Shown here: piece after piece, positions 19,628-23,509 of the stretch
Numbering within the stretch: the stretch's first letter is position 1
Layout of the letters: the number at the start of each line of letters is the position of its first letter
DNA from: Polysphondylium violaceum
Lineage: Eukaryota; Evosea; Eumycetozoa; Dictyosteliales; Dictyosteliaceae
DNA: 23,509 nt
Direction: 5' to 3'
Assembly (NCBI GenBank): GCA_000277445.1
Contig: AJWJ01000372.1
Location: 1-23,509 of the forward strand
Notes under the pieces: generated by a model
Told to the model about the DNA's origin: nothing
Database searches by the model: none
The model's input: only the letters and a program-made list of their open reading frames with translations
Program-made: the position numbers and the translations under genes

Positions 19628-22114
19628 TTAAAAAAGAAAGACAAAGAAAACTGAAAAGATAAAGAGGATTGGGGAAATTGTTGAGGCAGAGCTTGGTATA
19701 TCGCCTGTTGTTGGAATATGTGGTTGAGTACCAGAACTAGAACCTGAACCTGTGCTTGTTCCTGAACCAGATGTGGTAGGATTGGAAGTTGATGAAGTGG
19801 TTGGGTTAGATGTTGATGAAGTGGTGGGGCTGGAAGTTGATGAAGTTGTAGGATTCGAAGTTGATGAAGTGGGGTTGGAGGTTGATGAAGTAGTTGGATT
19901 AGATGAAGTTGATGAAGTGGTAGTTGATGTGGTTGGTGGATTTGTAGGGGCTTCGGTTGGGATTGGTAGAGCAGGGTTTCTTGGGAATGGTGCTTGGACA
20001 TAAGTACTATTGAAGGGATAAATATTGTCAAACATTTTAGTGGTGTTGAGAATAATTGAAATGCCTGGAGTTACAAAAGTAATGTTGAGTGATTCTGATG
20101 TTTTAATAGATTCCAAAGCAGCATCGTCTGGAATTTGAATCATGTACCATTCATTGTGTTTTAATGCAGTTAAAACATATTCTTTAGTTGGGAGACTAGA
20201 AAAGGTACCTTTGATTGTTGAGGAAACTCCAAAATCTTGACCAATAATGTGAACAAAATATTTCCCTTTAAAACCAAAGCTACTAAAACCATCAGATATG
20301 TAAAAGTTGTTGATTGCAATAGTTGTACAGGGTGGATAGTCTGCAGCGGTCATACTATCGTTGAAGTTTGAAAACTTATTTTTAGAAATTCTAGTTCTAA
20401 CAACAGGATCTTTGAGATAACATGCGAAACATGGTGGTAATTCACCAGAGAAATTATTGCTTTTAAAACTGATCATCACATTACAAAACCAACTTGGAAT
20501 GGATCCATAAAATTGGTTTTTATCCAAAACCATAGCAACTTGACCTATACCATTACGTGTAACATTGTAATAGGGATAAAAGGTGGTCCAAGCAGAGGCA
20601 TCATCACTATACAAGGTAACTTCTGGAACTTCCATTGTGATTTGATTAGAGGTTAAATCTACACTATAGATTTTGGTAAGGTTATCAAAATTGACTTGTT
20701 TTAAATTTGAATTGGTAATAACCCTATTGTTTTGTTTTGTTAATAATTTAATAATTGTTGCTGTGCTTATTTTAGTTTAATATTGTAACATTACAAATTA
20801 GTCAGAGCAGTGGTATTAAATACTGAAATTGGAAATTCGCCACTTCCATCAGCAAGAGAAAAGTTTCCATTTTTTATCTCGAGAATTTCTAATCTTGTTT
20901 TACTCATATCCATTTTTCTTTCAAATGACCAATCAATTTTATCAGAGAAACTAAAGTTTTATAAAATTTATATTAATAATTGTAACACAATAATTTAAAA
21001 TAGTAAAACGTACAGTTTCCAAATTTTTTCCTTAGGTCTCATAGAATTTGGTGAATAAATATTTTGTTCAAAGGTTTCAAAAGTTTCTGGAAAAACAAGA
21101 GATAAAGTTGTTGGTAAAAGATTGTTTAAAAAGTGTCTATTTTGTTTTAAAAAATGTTAAAAATAATACAATATTTTAAAGGATTAGAAATTAATACAAA
21201 CATTTGAGCGGTTTGGGTTAAATTTTGGATATTTTCAATAGGGCCCGATGGGAAATTTTTGTTTGGAATAATTTTTCTAGAAGTTATAGTATTAATACCT
21301 AATTATTATTATATTTATATATAGAGGTACAAACATTGTTTCAATAGAAGTATAGTACTGGAGGTCTGGAAAAGAAGCAGTATAAAGAGTTAAGTCTGAG
21401 TTGGAAATGGTTCTTTTTTGAGTTTTTTCGGTAACGAAGTTACAATCATCTTTTGAATTTTCATTTGAAAAGCCATTAAATCCTAAAATATTTGTCATTG
21501 AGTGGGTACCGGACATATTACTGTAAAGTGGGTAATAGTAGAAATAGATGTTTGGATCAGACGAGTAAGAATTACTCAAAATTTGATCAATAAAACAATA
21601 ACTACATTCACTGTGATTAAAATCTAAAATATTAGAAATACTACTAAAAGTGGTTAGAGAAAAAAAAACCTACAATGTTTTTAGTAGAGGGGCATAGGTG
21701 TAAATCTCTACAATAAAATTGTTGCCAAAATTCATAGAATTGGCTCTGATGGTGTTTAGTTTTGGAAATGGAAATTCACTGGCTTGAAATGTTTGAAGCG
21801 TAGCTCCTGGTTGCAATAATAATGTAGTAATTCTTTGTTCATTTCCAAAATTTGAACATAAAAGTACAAATTTTCTACCTGGGGTAGATACACATAAAGT
21901 GTCAACAGTTTCTACAGATACATCATACCCTATTTTATTGGCAATAGTCATAAAAGCAGTATCTATTATTTCATTTTTGAAAAACAATGTTATGATACAC
22001 ATTGATAAAAATTAACTTTTCTCTTTACTTACATTCTTGCTGATTAAGTGCCCCACTACAAGAGTGAGCAAATATAGTTACAATTAAAAGGAGAGATAAA
22101 TATTTAAAAATCAT
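19628..22114 (-). CDS. LRR-like GPI-anchored surface protein
   Basis: Seven exons: 22114-22033, 21962-21674, 21610-21335, 21276-21202, 21136-21014, 20950-20795, 20723-19628; introns 70, 63, 58, 65, 63, 71 nt. All joins keep frame and give 698 residues. Layout: signal peptide (about 1-21, MIFKYLSLLLIVTIFAHSCS), an ectodomain with LRR-like phrases (IENIQNLTQTAQIHFLNNLLPTTL, FDNLTKIYSVDLTSNQIT, LDKNQFYGSIP), a possible IPT/TIG-like beta domain (YFVHIIGQDFG, about residue 489 on), a Ser/Thr/Pro stalk of TTSSTSNP repeats (about 589-668), and a hydrophobic end SPILFIFSVFFVFLF without a polar tail, as in GPI signals. Such proteins act in adhesion or recognition in dictyostelids; the ligand is unknown. 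Introns 2 to 6 are all phase 2; two begin GTTTGT. The intron 2 acceptor is the least certain join. Confidence 0.82.
19788..19922 (-). repeat. 24-nt tandem repeats coding the Ser/Thr stalk
   Basis: On the plus strand GTTGATGAAGT recurs about every 24 nt, five to six times; on the coding strand each unit gives TTSSTSNP with small changes (one copy is 21 nt). These residues are expected to be densely glycosylated. Length changes by slippage are likely. Confidence 0.85.
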
Positions 22115-22603
22115 TCTTTCTATCGATAGATAACAAGTTGATTTGTTTTATAATTTTTTTCAAAACCATGAGGTTTAAGTTTTTATATGAGTTTTTTTTT
22201 GATAAGTTTGTGAATCAAAAAAATCTAAAAAAATCGACCCTTCACAAAAAAAAGTTTCTAAAACTAATCGCAAAAACAATGTTGTCATGTGGGCAAATTG
22301 GTTCATTTTCTAATAATGACTTTAATGTTTTTTATTTAATAATTTTTGGTAAAAGCTAAGTATTTGGTGATCATGAATAGTAAGAGAAGATTTATTAAAT
22401 AATAATGAGATATAATTATCGAGAATAATTAAAATTTTAGCTAATGTGAGATCAAGTAAAAAAAGAAAATTTAATAAAAATTAAAAAAGTATTTTTTTTT
22501 TTTTTTATTGTCCATAGACATTGTTATTCTCAACAGTAATTTTGTTTCAATCTTTTTAAAATAATGATTAAGATTTAAGAAAAAGATAAATGAATAGGGA
22601 ATC
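22115..22603. other. Divergent promoter, LRR-GPI and esterase genes
   Basis: AT-rich with A/T runs. A 73-codon plus-strand ORF (22138-22359) is Phe/Lys-rich low complexity without family features; I take it as chance. The two secreted-protein genes could share control from here, but no specific site stands out. Confidence 0.5.
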
Positions 22604-23509
22604 ATGTCAATGCAATATAAAATTCTCTTTTTAGTAATAGCTTTAGATTTATTTTCTATTATTGTTGATAGTTATTCTATCAATGTTGGTGTAATTGATG
22701 ATGCTGATATATTACCTTTGAATGTTTTAAGTGAATCTGGTAAATATCAAGGATTTATTTCAAATGGTACTCGTACCTTTTTAGGAATTCCCTATGCTCA
22801 ACCACCTATTGGACAACAAAGATTTAAACCACCCTTAAAACAACCCTTTTCAAATGTGATTGCTGATCAATGGCCATTGGCTTGTTATCAAACTGGAATA
22901 AAGAATAGCAGTTTGATGAGTGAAGATTGTTTATATTTAAATATATTCACTCCATTGGTTACTAGTAATGATGATGGATATCCTGTAATGGTGTTTATTC
23001 ATGGTGGTCGTTACTGGACAGGACAATCTTCAACTTTTCCTGGTGATTTTATGTCTAGTTTGGGAAATGTTATTTTGGTTTCAATTCAATATCGTTTAAA
23101 TATATTTGGATTCCAATCATTTGATGATAATACAAATAATGGTCTATTAGATCAACAACTGGCCCTACAATGGGTTCAAGATAATATTGCCTCTTTTAAT
23201 GGAAATCCAAATAATGTTACAATCTTTGGTGAAAGTGCAGGTGGGTCATCAGTTTTACACCATCTTACAATCGAATCTTCCTATGGACTCTATAGTGGTG
23301 CTATAGTTGAAAGTCATTGGCAATGGTTAATTCCAAACTCTTTGGCAGCTAGAGAAAAGACTGCCGCCTTTGCTTCAGCCAAAGGTTGTGCAAATACAAC
23401 CTCAGGTGGAGAACCGGATTATAGTTTGATTTTACTATGTATGGTGTCTTTGGAAGCCTCTGCAATTCTACCCTCTACTGCTCAATCAGACTTTTTTGTG
23501 CCCATGATT
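22604..23509 (+). CDS. Type-B carboxylesterase, cut by window end
   Basis: The frame is open from the ATG at 22604 to the right edge: 302 codons of a family usually 500-600 long, so the C-terminal half lies outside. A signal peptide is present (about 1-25, ending FSIIVDSYS). Type-B hallmarks: GTRTFLGIPYAQPPIG (55-70), EDCLYLNIF (107-115, with a Cys94-Cys109 pair likely disulfide-bonded), the oxyanion turn HGG (133-135), and the nucleophile elbow FGESAGGSS with Ser211. The Glu/Asp and His of the triad would be beyond the edge. It should be a secreted or lumenal serine ester hydrolase; dictyostelids have several, including the crystal protein and D2. The substrate is unknown. It is divergent from the LRR-GPI gene. 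A second in-frame ATG two codons on is also possible. Confidence 0.93.
   Translation, partial: MSMQYKILFLVIALDLFSIIVDSYSINVGVIDDADILPLNVLSESGKYQGFISNGTRTFLGIPYAQPPIGQQRFKPPLKQPFSNVIADQWPLACYQTGIKNSSLMSEDCLYLNIFTPLVTSNDDGYPVMVFIHGGRYWTGQSSTFPGDFMSSLGNVILVSIQYRLNIFGFQSFDDNTNNGLLDQQLALQWVQDNIASFNGNPNNVTIFGESAGGSSVLHHLTIESSYGLYSGAIVESHWQWLIPNSLAAREKTAAFASAKGCANTTSGGEPDYSLILLCMVSLEASAILPSTAQSDFFVPMI

Noticed and set aside
22138-22359. 73-codon plus-strand ORF
   Set aside because: Phe/Lys-rich AT-driven composition in the divergent promoter; no family likeness.

Overview
The window is AT-rich eukaryotic nuclear DNA that looks dictyostelid (social amoeba), though probably not Dictyostelium discoideum itself. 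Reasons: short AT-rich GT-AG introns (57 to 281 nt), Asn/Gln/Thr/Ser homopolymers, long A/T runs between genes, AATAAA signals close behind stop codons, and dictyostelid-type families (FNIP-type protein, CBM49 secreted protein, TKL kinase, LRR-like GPI protein). The species cannot be fixed from sequence alone. I see no transposon, tRNA, rRNA, CRISPR array or virus-like element.

Layout: 1-2096 is gene-free but holds two unexplained hairpins. Then come a 52-residue Cys-rich protein (-), a BolA2-type protein (+), a TKL kinase with FPRPY repeats (-), a RidA-family deaminase (-), a secreted CBM49 protein (+), the E2 of 2-oxoglutarate dehydrogenase (-), an FNIP-type protein (+), GAPDH (+), an ER protein disulfide isomerase (+), methylmalonyl-CoA epimerase (-), mitochondrial citrate synthase (+), a seven-exon LRR-like GPI surface protein (-), and a type-B carboxylesterase cut by the right edge (+).

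Most coding models need splicing. I rebuilt the joins by hand and checked that phases close. Three joins add or change sequence that a plain ORF reading misses: the last exon of the CBM49 gene (restores the end of the domain), the last exon of the FNIP-type gene (replaces an artificial hydrophobic tail) and the six introns of the surface-protein gene. None is backed here by transcript data.

Functionally the middle of the window is rich in central carbon metabolism: GAPDH (glycolysis), citrate synthase and DLST (TCA cycle), and methylmalonyl-CoA epimerase (propionate entry to the TCA cycle). These genes have their own promoters and mixed strands, so the grouping is probably coincidental. The secreted or surface genes (CBM49, LRR-GPI, carboxylesterase, PDI) fit the cellulose-rich extracellular matrix and secretory load of dictyostelid development.
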